A DNA stretch of 29,776 bases from Calidifonticultor sp964387355 (GTDB lineage Bacteria > Actinomycetota > Humimicrobiia > Humimicrobiales > Humimicrobiaceae), in assembly GCA_964387355.1 (NCBI GenBank), contig CAYLWJ010000171.1, positions 1 to 29,776 on the forward strand. Direction: 5' to 3'. The position numbers and the translations under genes were made by a program. Under the pieces are notes generated by a model. The model was not told the origin of the DNA, searched no databases, and worked only from the letters and a program-made list of their open reading frames with translations. Within the stretch, counting starts at the first letter, position 1; the number at the start of each line of letters is the position of its first letter. Positions 14,817 through 23,178 of the stretch are shown piece after piece.

Positions 14817-16118
14817 ATGAACGATTTTACAACAATTTCAGAGATTTATGCTAGAGAAATTCTTGATTCTCGTGGGAATCCTACTATTGAAGTTGAAACT
14901 GTTCTAGATTGTGGCGTAATGGGCAGAGCAGCAGTTCCATCTGGAGCATCAACAGGAGAATTTGAAGCTGTTGAGCTAAGAGACAATGATAAATCACGAT
15001 ATCTTGGGAAAGGGGTTTTAAAGGCAGTTGAAAATGTTAATGAAATTATAGCTCCAGAGCTTGAAGGTTATGATGCAATAGACCAAAGAGAAATAGATAA
15101 AGTGATGATTGAGCTAGATGGGACTCCTAACAAAGCAAAGCTTGGTGCAAATGCAATACTTGGTGTTTCTCTTTCTGTAGCAAAAGCTGCAGCTGCTGCT
15201 GTTGAACTGCCATTATATAAATATATTGGTGGTGTAAATTCCCATGTGCTGCCGGTGCCAATGATGAATATTTTAAATGGCGGCAAGCATGCTGATAATA
15301 GTGTTGATTTGCAGGAGTTTATGATAATGCCTTTAGGTGCAAAATCATTTGCAGAGGCTCTAAGAATTTGTGCTGAAATATTTCATACTTTAAAAAATGT
15401 TTTAAAAAAAGACGGTATGAGCACTTCAGTTGGAGATGAGGGTGGGTTTGCTCCAAATTTAAAAACAAATGAAGACGCTATTAAATATATTTTAAAAGCT
15501 ATTGAACAATCAGGCTTTAAAGCTGGAAAAGATGTTTATATTGCGCTTGACCCTGCAGCATCTGAACTATTTAAAGATGGAAAGTATCATTTGAGTGGTG
15601 AAGGGAAAATATTAACTCCGCAAGAAATGGTTGATTATTATGTAAACTTGGTAGAAAAATATCCAATAATTTCTATAGAGGATGGTATGGCTGAAGATGA
15701 CTGGGAAGGCTGGAAAATATTAACTGACAAACTTGGTAAAAAAATTCAAATAGTTGGCGATGATATATTTGTTACAAATACTGAAAGGCTGTCAAAAGGT
15801 ATTGAGCTAGGAATTGCAAATTCAATATTAATAAAAGTTAATCAGATTGGAACTCTTTCTGAAACATTGGATACTATTGAGATGGCTAAAAGAGCTGGCT
15901 ATACTGCAGTAGTTTCACACCGTTCAGGTGAAACAGAAGATACGACTATTGCAGACATAGTTGTTGGCGTAAATGCTGGACAGATAAAAACTGGCGCTCC
16001 TTCAAGAACTGATAGAATTGCAAAATATAATCAGCTTTTAAGAATTGAAGAAGAGCTATATAGCCAGGCAAAATATTTAGGTCTAGATGCACTCTATAAT
16101 TTAAAGAATTTGGGTTAA
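14817..16118 (+). CDS. eno: Enolase
   Basis: Phosphopyruvate hydratase, converting 2-phosphoglycerate to phosphoenolpyruvate in glycolysis. The 433 residues match the family length. Visible features are the N-terminal REILDSRGNPTIEVE, the SGASTGEFEAVELRD loop at about 42-56, NGGKHADN with His158, SVGDEGGFAPN with Glu208, Mg ligands Asp245, Glu288 and Asp315, the catalytic Lys340 in ILIKVNQIGT, and the VSHRSGETEDT loop with His368. ATG 14817 has AAGGAG 5 nt upstream. It stands alone on the plus strand; other glycolytic genes (gapA, pgk, tpiA, gpmI) are not adjacent. Codon use looks normal for the window, and the gene is clearly better in G+C than its flanks. Confidence 0.98.
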   Translation: MNDFTTISEIYAREILDSRGNPTIEVETVLDCGVMGRAAVPSGASTGEFEAVELRDNDKSRYLGKGVLKAVENVNEIIAPELEGYDAIDQREIDKVMIELDGTPNKAKLGANAILGVSLSVAKAAAAAVELPLYKYIGGVNSHVLPVPMMNILNGGKHADNSVDLQEFMIMPLGAKSFAEALRICAEIFHTLKNVLKKDGMSTSVGDEGGFAPNLKTNEDAIKYILKAIEQSGFKAGKDVYIALDPAASELFKDGKYHLSGEGKILTPQEMVDYYVNLVEKYPIISIEDGMAEDDWEGWKILTDKLGKKIQIVGDDIFVTNTERLSKGIELGIANSILIKVNQIGTLSETLDTIEMAKRAGYTAVVSHRSGETEDTTIADIVVGVNAGQIKTGAPSRTDRIAKYNQLLRIEEELYSQAKYLGLDALYNLKNLG

Positions 16119-16124
16119 TTTTTA

Positions 16125-16240
16125 GCAATATAATAATTGGCAATAATTAGTAATAATTAGCAATATTTAGTAATACTTAGTATTTATTTAATATTGATTT
16201 AGTGTTTAGTTAGTATTAAGTTAGTATTAATTTAGTGTTG
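16125..16240. repeat. Degenerate low-complexity repeat downstream of enolase
   Basis: Irregular reiterations of TTAGTAATAA, AGCAATA and TTAGTATTAA-like words fill this stretch. The 497-bp gap between eno and surE (16119-16615) holds this repeat, MITE copy 2 and then about 200 bp described under the surE findings. No GC-rich terminator is visible. Confidence 0.5.
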
Positions 16241-16299
16241 AGGTAATTTTGATTAAAAAATCAGAAATATTTAACAGTATAAATAAAATGCAATAATAT

Positions 16300-16408
16300 T
16301 AATTAGTTCTTGCTGAATAATTAATAAAAATTAAGTAATTTAAAAAAATTTAAGCTTAGAAATTTGAAAAATATCAAAATATTTGAATTGTTCAACAATA
16401 ACTAATTA
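16300..16408. mobile_element. MITE-like repeat element, copy 2
   Basis: The same element as at 6800-6909, in the same orientation: TAATTAGTT at 16300-16308 and AACTAATTA at 16400-16408. It differs by one A deleted in an A-run, one T-to-A and one G-to-A change in the right end. It carries no gene. It lies between eno and surE, again after the 3' end of a plus-strand gene. Confidence 0.8.
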
Positions 16409-16615
16409 ACTATAGTGGCATTAGTCACTAGGTTTATTAATATTATTTAATAATATCAATTAACTTGTTTTTAAAGGCTGGAGTTAAAGACGTTTATAAG
16501 CAAAACAGTTTTAACTAATATTTCACCTGAAGTTAAAAATAAATTTTTCAAAGATTTTGATAAAAAAATCGATAAAGAACTTGAAAGCCAAATGCTAAAA
16601 AGTACTGAAGATAAT

Positions 16616-17428
16616 ATGAAGAAAGTAATTTTACTTACTAATGATGATGGTATAGAGGCAAATGGCTTAAAAACTTTATTTTGCACTTTTGCTGAAGATA
16701 ATAATTTTGATGTAAGAATTGTCGCACCTGATAAAGAAAAAAGTGCAGTTGGACATGCTATTACTGTATTTGATCCAATTTCAGTAAAGAAGGAATTTAT
16801 AAATGGAATGTTTTGTGGTTATTCTGTAGATGGAACACCAGCCGATTGTGTTAAACTTGCTATTACGGCTCTTTTGGAAAAAAAACCTGATTTGCTAATT
16901 TCAGGTATTAATAGAGGTGCGAATATTGGCGAAAACATAATATATTCAGGCACAGTATCAGCTGCAACTGAAGGGACAATTTATGATATTCCTTCAATTG
17001 CTGTTTCGGTAGATAGTTTTAAAGATGTTGATTACAGCCTTGCAGCTAAATTTGTGAAAAAAATTGCTAATTTTATATTGTATAGTAGCCAATATTATAA
17101 AATTAGTTTAAGGGGAGTGAATCTTCCTAGAAAAGTGCTGCTAAATATAAATTTTCCTGCTGTTAGTGAAAACGAAATAAAAGGAGTAAAAGTTACTCAT
17201 CAAAGTAAAGTTAAATTTAAAGATATTTTTATAAAAAGGGTTGATCCTAGAGGCAGAGAATATTATTGGATGGATGGGGATTATGAGGCTGTTGATGATG
17301 ACGACCCTGATAGTGATTTTACTGCATTAAGAAATAATTTTATTTCAATTACACCTATTCATCATGATATGACTGATTATGGAAAAATTGAATTATTTAA
17401 AGAAATTTTTAGCAAGAATTTATTTTAA
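16616..17428 (+). CDS. surE: SurE, 5'/3'-nucleotidase (acid phosphatase)
   Basis: SurE removes phosphate from nucleoside monophosphates and short polyphosphates and is linked to stationary-phase survival. The 270-residue product has the metal-binding TNDDG (Asp10, Asp11), the DKEKSAVGHAIT loop with Ser43, DGTPADCVKLA, the SGINRGANIG motif with Asn99, and YSGTVSAATEG, where many family members have GAAMEG. ATG 16616 is chosen because the family begins MxxILLTNDDG. An in-frame ATG at 16592 would add eight residues, and the frame stays open further upstream to 16475. No strong Shine-Dalgarno is present for either. It is followed 127 bp later by yhaM. Confidence 0.96.
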   Translation: MKKVILLTNDDGIEANGLKTLFCTFAEDNNFDVRIVAPDKEKSAVGHAITVFDPISVKKEFINGMFCGYSVDGTPADCVKLAITALLEKKPDLLISGINRGANIGENIIYSGTVSAATEGTIYDIPSIAVSVDSFKDVDYSLAAKFVKKIANFILYSSQYYKISLRGVNLPRKVLLNINFPAVSENEIKGVKVTHQSKVKFKDIFIKRVDPRGREYYWMDGDYEAVDDDDPDSDFTALRNNFISITPIHHDMTDYGKIELFKEIFSKNLF

Positions 17429-17555
17429 TCTTCTATAAAAGTGGAAAATATAATCAATACAATTAATTCAATGCAATCAACTATTGAAAGTTATTATGCA
17501 AATAAAGCAAGCAAATAAAATTATAATTTATCATAATTTAAAATAGTTTGAAAAA

Positions 17556-18722
17556 ATGACTGAAAAATTAAATTCAGATCTTAATAATTTAGAAAATTTA
17601 AATTTAGAAAATTTAAATAAAGATAAAATTACTATTAGTAAAAGTTTGTTTATTAAGGAACTTTCAGCTGGTACAAATGTCAAAGAAGCAATTTTTCTTG
17701 TTACAAAAAAAGCAATAAGAAAAAAAAGAAGCGGAGAACCTTACTGCATTTTAAGTCTTCAAGATAAAAGCGGGTCTATAGAAGCTGTTATATGGTCAGA
17801 TATTTTTTCTAAAAATAATTTATATAATGAAAATCAATTTAATGAAGGAGATTTTTTATCAGTTTCTGGAGATGTTTCAGAGTATAAAGGTGGACTGCAG
17901 CTTACTATAAGCAGTTTTAAAAAAATAAGGCAAGAAGATGAAGAGTTTATTGATTTATCTGATTTTATTAGGAAAACCAGTAAAGATATTAATAAAATGC
18001 TTAAGGAGATTTTTGGCTACATCGATAGTATTAAAAATTCTTATTTAAGGAAATTATTAAAAATTTTTTTTAATGATAAAAGCTTTGTTGAACAATTCTG
18101 TTATTCTTCAGCTGCTGTTCAATATCACCATGCTTACATAGGTGGTTTAATCGAACATACATTATCCACTGTTAAGCTTTGTAATTTTATTGCTGAAAAC
18201 TACAAAGAAATCAAAGCAGTCCAAAAGGCTTATACACATATCAATGATTTTAAAGATTTAATAGTTGCTGGAGCAATTCTTCATGATATAGGCAAGATTG
18301 AAGAGTATAAGGCTGAAAAAAGCGGAGCTTTTATAAAAACTTCAGATAAGGGCAAGTTAATTGGTCATATTACAATTGGTTATGGGATGGTTTTGGAAAA
18401 AATTAGTAAAATAAAAGACTTTCCAGTTCAGTTAAAAGATAGATTGCTCCATATCATTTTAAGTCATCATGGTCATAAAGAATTTGGTTCTCCAAAGAGG
18501 CCAAAAACTATAGAAGCATTTATTGTTTATCATGCAGATCATCTTGATGCAGATATTGGCGGGTTTTCTTCTGCAATGGAGAATAATGCTGATGGTGCAG
18601 AATGGTCTGAATATTTAAAGAATTTTGACAGATCTGTTTTATTAAAAGAATTCAATTTAGAAGAAGAAAACAATTTTAATTTTGAAGAACAGGTAAATGA
18701 GAATCAAGTAAAATTATTTTAA
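17556..18722 (+). CDS. yhaM: YhaM-type 3'-5' exoribonuclease (OB-fold plus HD domain)
   Basis: The 388-residue protein has an OB-fold nucleic-acid-binding domain at about 30-125 (LSLQDKSGSIEAVIW, GDFLSVSGDVSEYKGGLQLTI) and an HD phosphohydrolase domain at about 185-345. HD residues are His201 (LIEHT), His243-Asp244 (ILHDIGK), His271, His304/His305 and Asp328. This is the plan of Bacillus YhaM/CBF1, a Mn-dependent 3'-5' exonuclease in RNA turnover; B. subtilis YhaM is shorter (about 314 aa). The extra length is an N-terminal leader and a C-terminal acidic tail. The leader encodes a repeated NLENLN motif from a perfect 15-bp duplication. The start ATG lacks a good Shine-Dalgarno. Confidence 0.92.
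   Translation: MTEKLNSDLNNLENLNLENLNKDKITISKSLFIKELSAGTNVKEAIFLVTKKAIRKKRSGEPYCILSLQDKSGSIEAVIWSDIFSKNNLYNENQFNEGDFLSVSGDVSEYKGGLQLTISSFKKIRQEDEEFIDLSDFIRKTSKDINKMLKEIFGYIDSIKNSYLRKLLKIFFNDKSFVEQFCYSSAAVQYHHAYIGGLIEHTLSTVKLCNFIAENYKEIKAVQKAYTHINDFKDLIVAGAILHDIGKIEEYKAEKSGAFIKTSDKGKLIGHITIGYGMVLEKISKIKDFPVQLKDRLLHIILSHHGHKEFGSPKRPKTIEAFIVYHADHLDADIGGFSSAMENNADGAEWSEYLKNFDRSVLLKEFNLEEENNFNFEEQVNENQVKLF
17588..17617. repeat. Perfect 15-bp in-frame tandem duplication in yhaM
   Basis: TTTAGAAAATTTAAA occurs twice in direct succession (17588-17602 and 17603-17617). It encodes the repeated NLENL motif in the poorly conserved leader of the YhaM-like protein. Confidence 0.85.
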
Positions 18723-18737
18723 AATTTATTTTAGTTA

Positions 18738-18757
18738 TTTTAGTAGTAATACTAAAA
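18738..18757 (+). terminator. Possible two-way terminator hairpin between convergent genes
   Basis: TTTTAGTA (18738-18745), loop GTAA, and TACTAAAA (18750-18757) form a perfect 8-bp stem 15 bp after the yhaM stop and directly before the stop of the convergent flavoprotein gene. T-rich sequence follows on the plus strand and A-rich on the other. The stem has only two G-C pairs, so it would be weak. Confidence 0.4.
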
Positions 18758-18758
18758 C

Positions 18759-20267
18759 TTATTTTAGTAGTAAAACTGCTTTACCGCAAATCTTGTTTAC
18801 AGGGTCAGGTAAGGTAGAGATAAAAGGTGAATAAGAACAGTCAAGCATGTAAACATCATCAACTTTTAATTCAGCAGTTATTGCTGCTGCAAAAATGTCA
18901 ATTCTTTTTCCAACTCCATCTTTTCCAATCATTTGGGCGCCTAGAATTTTTCTACTTTTCTTATCGACTATGATACTAATATTTATAATTTGCGCACCAG
19001 GGACAGCTTTAACATGAGAATAATACTGGTCTGTAATTTTTACACCATCAAAATTGTATTTTAATGCTGTTTGCATATCTATTCCTGTACGGGCAATTTC
19101 AAAATCAAAAACTTTATCTATTTTTGTTGCAAGTGAACCAGGAAAATACTCGTGCTCACCAGCGGCATTTGCACCTGCAATTCTTCCTGTTTTTAAAGCA
19201 TTTTGGGCAGTTGGGATATACTCATATGATTTTGTAATAATATTTTTTATTAAGCAGCAGTCTCCTGCAGCATAAATACTTGAGTTTGATGTTTGCATTA
19301 AAGTGGAAACTTTTATGGCATTAAAATCACCTAAATCTATAAATGAATTTTTTAAAAAATCTGTATTTGCTTTTATGCCAGCGCATATTATAAATATATC
19401 TGCATCGATTTCTTCAAAATTTTCATATTTTTCATCTTTTAAATTCTTTTTATCTTTGGTGTTTTGGCTAATGACTGCTGAAAAAGCTAAACCTGAATTG
19501 CTGTTAAAATTAAATTTAACAAGGCTATAATTAGTGTAGGTTTTTATATTTTGATTTGCTAAATGCTGGTTTAAAATATTTACTATCTCATCTTCATAAT
19601 CTGCATATATCTTAGGTTTAGCATCAATAATATTAACTTTTAGGCCAACCTTGTATAAAGCATCGGCAATAAGAAGCCCAATGTAGCCTCCTCCAATTAT
19701 GCAAGCGCTTTTAGGATTATTCTTTTTAAGATAGTTTTTTAATTTTAGGGCATCATCAACATTTCTAAAATAAAATATATTTTTAGAATCAGCGCCATAA
19801 ATATTATCAAATCTGACTGGCGAGGCTCCACTAGCTATTACAAGTTTATCGTAGGTAAAAGAAACAATATTTTCTGATGTTTTGCTTGTTTGTATATTAT
19901 CTTTTACACTAGTTTCATCTTTTACAATAGTTTCATTTCCAATAGTTTCAAGTCTTAATGCTTTAATTTCTTTTTTTGAAGTGTCTATGCTTACTACTTT
20001 ATGATTTAAGAGGATTTTTATATTTTTCTTTTGCTCAAAATATTCCCTTGAATAAACAAAAAGGCTATTTATATCATCAATTATTCCAGAGATGAAATAT
20101 GGCAGACCGCATGAACCATAACTTATATGAGTACCAGCTTCTAATACAGTGATATTAGCATCGGGTCTTAATCTTCTTATCTGGTTAGCTGCTGCTAGAC
20201 CTGCTGTATTTCCACCTATTACTATAAAATTTTTATTTAAATCTAAATAATTTGTGCCCATAATCAT
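18759..20267 (-). CDS. FAD/NAD(P)-dependent disulfide reductase: CoA-disulfide reductase/NADH oxidase (Nox) family
   Basis: A flavoprotein of 502 residues with an FAD-binding Rossmann motif GGNTAGLAAA (18-27), the single redox-active cysteine in SYGSCGLPY (Cys53) typical of the Nox/Cdr group, a second dinucleotide-binding fold (ACIIGGGYIGLLIADAL, about 192-208), the FAD-contact IYAAGDC motif, and the C-terminal dimerisation domain with GSLATKIDKVFDFEIARTG and YSPFISTLPDPV. Members reduce CoA disulfide, persulfides or oxygen using NAD(P)H. A stretch at about 105-135, between the strand IKAL and VSFTYDKLVIASG, is unusually Thr/Lys/Glu-rich and looks like an insertion. The start is ATG 20267, with another Met two codons later; neither has a Shine-Dalgarno. 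The DUF362 gene ends 69 bp upstream. Confidence 0.92.
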   Translation of the reverse strand: MIMGTNYLDLNKNFIVIGGNTAGLAAANQIRRLRPDANITVLEAGTHISYGSCGLPYFISGIIDDINSLFVYSREYFEQKKNIKILLNHKVVSIDTSKKEIKALRLETIGNETIVKDETSVKDNIQTSKTSENIVSFTYDKLVIASGASPVRFDNIYGADSKNIFYFRNVDDALKLKNYLKKNNPKSACIIGGGYIGLLIADALYKVGLKVNIIDAKPKIYADYEDEIVNILNQHLANQNIKTYTNYSLVKFNFNSNSGLAFSAVISQNTKDKKNLKDEKYENFEEIDADIFIICAGIKANTDFLKNSFIDLGDFNAIKVSTLMQTSNSSIYAAGDCCLIKNIITKSYEYIPTAQNALKTGRIAGANAAGEHEYFPGSLATKIDKVFDFEIARTGIDMQTALKYNFDGVKITDQYYSHVKAVPGAQIINISIIVDKKSRKILGAQMIGKDGVGKRIDIFAAAITAELKVDDVYMLDCSYSPFISTLPDPVNKICGKAVLLLK

Positions 20268-20296
20268 TGTATAATTTTTGGCTACTTTTGGTAACC

Positions 20297-20324
20297 ATTA
20301 TATAATTTTTAATGTTCTTGTAAA
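20297..20324 (-). promoter_or_regulatory. Promoter of the flavoprotein gene
   Basis: On the minus strand TTTACA (20319-20324) is followed after 16 bp by perfect TATAAT (20297-20302). The leader would be about 22 nt. It begins inside the 69-bp gap after the DUF362 gene, so the flavoprotein can be expressed separately. Confidence 0.6.
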
Positions 20325-20336
20325 ATTAATTTATTT

Positions 20337-21596
20337 TTATTTTATATTTTTTCTTTTAAAAATTAAATTTCCAATTAAAGAATACCTTAAGTCAATTGCT
20401 CCTTGTGGACACATTTCAGAACAGCAATAACATCTAATACATTTTTTGTAGTTAAAACTTAAAAGGTTTTTATTATTTTTATTAACCTCAATTGCATCTT
20501 GTGGGCAGACACCTACACAAATTTGGCACATATTGCATTTTTCTAAGTTCTGGTAAGGTGATAATGATAAGTTATTTCTAATGAATGGAAATATATAATT
20601 ATTTAAAAATTTATTTTTTGAAATTGTGTTAACAATAGAATCTTTGGGCAGAATAAAATCTTTTATTACATATTTTTCAAAACCTGTATCATTAAAAGAT
20701 AAAAAATTTCCTGTTTCATCAATGATTTTAATATCTTGCAAATTTGAACCAAAAATTTTTCTGTTTTTTGCACAAGTTAATACAGGAACATTTAAGCTCC
20801 AGCTTCTTTTACCGCCCATTATTAATGACATTATATTATCAAGAGCAACTGCATTGTTGCTTGCAATTATTAACCCTACATTTTTAGGTTTTCCACTAGA
20901 ACCTGGCCCTTCCCCTTCCATTCCAATAATTGCATCCATTACATTTAGAACTGGTTTAGTATATAGATAAATATCAAGGGTTGCATTGCAAAATTTTTCT
21001 ATATCCATAAATTTAGTATGTAAAATTGTTTTAGTTCTGCCATAAATAATTCCGTACATATTCTTTACTGCACCTGTAATTTTTGTAAGCGAATGAGTCT
21101 TAAATTTTGGAAGATTAATTATTACGTCTGATTGTAAAACTGGTTTTATTACTTGAAGCTGTTTTAAGACACTGCCTTCTTTAAATGATACAAATTCAAA
21201 ATCTTCATCGTAGCTAAGTATAACATTTTCAATTTTGCCTAAATAGGCTATTTCACATTTTTCGTATAAATTTTTTAAATTTTTTTTTGTATGTGGGGTT
21301 GAGACACCAGGGCTGTCAGCAATTATAATTTTTGTATCTGAAGGGCAATTTTCTTTTAAAGCTTTTATTACTCCCTCTATAAATGCTGGGTGTGTAGTAA
21401 CTGCTTTTTCAGGAGGGGTGGCAGATAAAAGATTAGGCTTTAATAAAATATTTTTTGCATTGTTAATATAACTTTTAAAGCCTCCTAAATCATTTATACA
21501 ATCCTGGACAAATTCTGCAATTTTGTCTGAATCATATTTTTGGCATTTTCTTAATGAAACTATTGCTTTGCCTTCTAAAAAATTATTGCTACTCAT
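20337..21596 (-). CDS. DUF362 protein with C-terminal 2x[4Fe-4S] ferredoxin domain
   Basis: The 419-residue protein has a DUF362 domain at about 8-300 (ILLKPNLLSATPPEKAVTTHP, IIIADSPG, INLPKFKTHSLTKITGAVKNMYG, with the family's conserved KPN, PK.K.H and G..KN positions) and then two 4Fe-4S binding motifs: C354, C357, C360, C364 and C386, C389, C392, C396. Each ends in CP, the bacterial ferredoxin pattern. The function of DUF362 is unknown, though the ferredoxin module suggests electron transfer. A TATAAT on the minus strand at 21643-21648 lies about 47 bp upstream of the ATG. It lies upstream of the CoA-disulfide reductase-like gene in the same direction. Confidence 0.92.
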   Translation of the reverse strand: MSSNNFLEGKAIVSLRKCQKYDSDKIAEFVQDCINDLGGFKSYINNAKNILLKPNLLSATPPEKAVTTHPAFIEGVIKALKENCPSDTKIIIADSPGVSTPHTKKNLKNLYEKCEIAYLGKIENVILSYDEDFEFVSFKEGSVLKQLQVIKPVLQSDVIINLPKFKTHSLTKITGAVKNMYGIIYGRTKTILHTKFMDIEKFCNATLDIYLYTKPVLNVMDAIIGMEGEGPGSSGKPKNVGLIIASNNAVALDNIMSLIMGGKRSWSLNVPVLTCAKNRKIFGSNLQDIKIIDETGNFLSFNDTGFEKYVIKDFILPKDSIVNTISKNKFLNNYIFPFIRNNLSLSPYQNLEKCNMCQICVGVCPQDAIEVNKNNKNLLSFNYKKCIRCYCCSEMCPQGAIDLRYSLIGNLIFKRKNIK

Positions 21597-21825
21597 TTTT
21601 TACTTGGCTTCTATTTTTTAAAAATATTATGTAATATATGGTATTATATAAGAATTTTTTATAAAATTAAAATAACAAATAATAAAATAATAAAAGGGGA
21701 AGCATTTAAAATTTTGTGATAGAAGTTAATATAAAATTTATTATGGGCAAGTATGGGAGTAGAAAAAATTTGTATAATTAAATCTTTTTTAAATTATTTA
21801 AAGTAGAATAGAGAAAGGATCGAAA

Positions 21826-22101
21826 ATGAGTGTAAAAAAATATTTTACTGCTGAGGTTGCAAAGGAAATTGGTGAAAAACTAGGTATTGACTGGAGCAAG
21901 TTTGATGTTGAGCAATTTAGGATGGGTATGGATGTTGAGCTTGAGCATGGAAAAGTTGACCCTAATACCAATGTAACAAATGATGACCCTCTGCTTACTG
22001 GTAAAATTGCGCTTGCGCATTTAAATGAATTTCCTGATTACTATGACCGTCTTTATAAAATGGAAGAAGAAGCCGAGCAGTACTGGGAAAAAAAAGAATA
22101 A
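21826..22101 (+). CDS. DUF5661-like small protein
   Basis: A soluble acidic protein of 91 residues with no signal or membrane segment. It matches the small DUF5661-type family that I recall by its FTAEVAKEIGEKLGIDWSKFD start, the FRMGMDVELEHG segment and NVTNDDPLLTGKIALAHLNEFPDYY. The pattern of conserved His, Asp and Glu (ELEHG, AHLNEFPDYYDRL) may suggest a metal or ligand site, but no activity is known to me. GAAAGGA about 8 nt before ATG 21826 supports the start. It is a single gene, divergent from the DUF362 gene and convergent with the HAD gene. Confidence 0.85.
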   Translation: MSVKKYFTAEVAKEIGEKLGIDWSKFDVEQFRMGMDVELEHGKVDPNTNVTNDDPLLTGKIALAHLNEFPDYYDRLYKMEEEAEQYWEKKE

Positions 22102-22140
22102 AAATTAAGAGAAAAAACTAAAAGTTTAAATTAATTTGAA

Positions 22141-22785
22141 TTATTTAAAAAGCTCTTTAATTTTTTGAGAGCTTATCTCTTTATAGCTTTTAATTATATA
22201 GTCTGCATCTTTTAAGTCTTTTTCTGAGTATGTATTTACTAGTGCTATACAATTTGCACCTGCTTTTTTGGCTGCTGTAATTCCTACAACTGAGTCTTCA
22301 AATACTACACATTCGGATGGCTTAACACCTAGCAAGCTTGCACCTTTTAAGTATATCTCTGGATGAGGTTTTACATTTTTTATGTGATTTCTTGCAATTT
22401 TTATATCAAAAAATGGATGGAAATTAAGTTTGTCAAAAATAATTTCAACCTCTCTTATTCTACTGTTTGTTGCAAGGGCTACCTTAAAATTTTTTTTAAC
22501 ATCTTCTAAAAGCTCATATATATTCGGGACAGCAGTTACCTCCTTTTTTAAATGTCTTACATACTTCTCTTTTAAAGTGTTTTTAATGCTTTGTTTATAT
22601 TCAAGGCCTCTTTTTTCTAATATTCTTCTAACAGATTCTTTCCAAATAAGTCCATATAAAGATTTTTCTTCTTCTTCATCTAAGAATATGTTACGTTTTG
22701 CAAAAAATTCTCTTGTAACTTTCCATACTATTTTTTCGCTATCAGCAATTGTTCCATCCATATCAAAAAAAACAGCTTTTATCAT
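22141..22785 (-). CDS. HAD-superfamily hydrolase (beta-phosphoglucomutase/phosphatase-like)
   Basis: A phosphatase-type HAD protein of 214 residues. Motif I is FFDMDGTIADSE with Asp8 as nucleophile and Asp10 as acid/base. The helical cap spans about 18-85. Motif II is ALATNSR (Thr106), motif III is the Lys139 in NVKPHP, and motif IV is VFEDSVVGITAAKKAG with Glu163 and Asp164. This arrangement belongs to the group that includes beta-phosphoglucomutase, phosphoglycolate phosphatase and sugar-phosphate phosphatases, so the substrate is open. AGGAG about 7 nt upstream of ATG 22785 marks the start. It ends 39 bp from the convergent DUF5661 gene. Confidence 0.92.
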   Translation of the reverse strand: MIKAVFFDMDGTIADSEKIVWKVTREFFAKRNIFLDEEEEKSLYGLIWKESVRRILEKRGLEYKQSIKNTLKEKYVRHLKKEVTAVPNIYELLEDVKKNFKVALATNSRIREVEIIFDKLNFHPFFDIKIARNHIKNVKPHPEIYLKGASLLGVKPSECVVFEDSVVGITAAKKAGANCIALVNTYSEKDLKDADYIIKSYKEISSQKIKELFK

Positions 22786-23178
22786 TAATTACTCCTATTA
22801 ATACTCCTGTTATTTCTCTTGTTGATTACTTCTATTACTTCTGAAATTTAATTTCTACTAATAATATAATAAAAATTTATAAATAAAATTATAACAGTTT
22901 ACTTTTTTAACAATATAATATAAAATGTTAATAATAATATAAAAAAATAATTAATATAATTATTATAAATTATTATATAATTATTATACTTTTTTTATAT
23001 TTTTTCTTAATTTCAAGATTATTCCTGTTTCATAATAGTTTCATAATATTAATATTTTCATCATATTAATATTTTTAGTTAATTTCATAATATAAGTGTT
23101 TCATAATTTTTATTCAAGGCTTTTTGGTATAGTTTAGTAATAATTTTGTTAAAATTTAGTTAAAAATTTTTTATTTTA
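22786..23178. other. Divergent intergenic region between the HAD and MFS genes
   Basis: This stretch is almost pure A/T with short palindromic words such as AATTATTATA. I see no gene in it. Its only distinct content is the TTTCATAAT array at 23029-23108 and a TATAGT (23129-23134) that could be a -10 for the MFS gene. Confidence 0.6.
23029..23108. repeat. Four direct copies of TTTCATAAT upstream of the MFS gene
   Basis: Exact copies start at 23029, 23040, 23084 and 23100, with a near copy (TTTTCATCATATT) at about 23057. The array ends 71 bp before the MFS start, so it could be a regulator binding array, or only AT-rich redundancy. Confidence 0.5.

Noticed and set aside
15068..15286. Antisense open frames inside enolase and other genes
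   Set aside because: They are mirrored frames of strong coding sequence and have no start signals or family resemblance.
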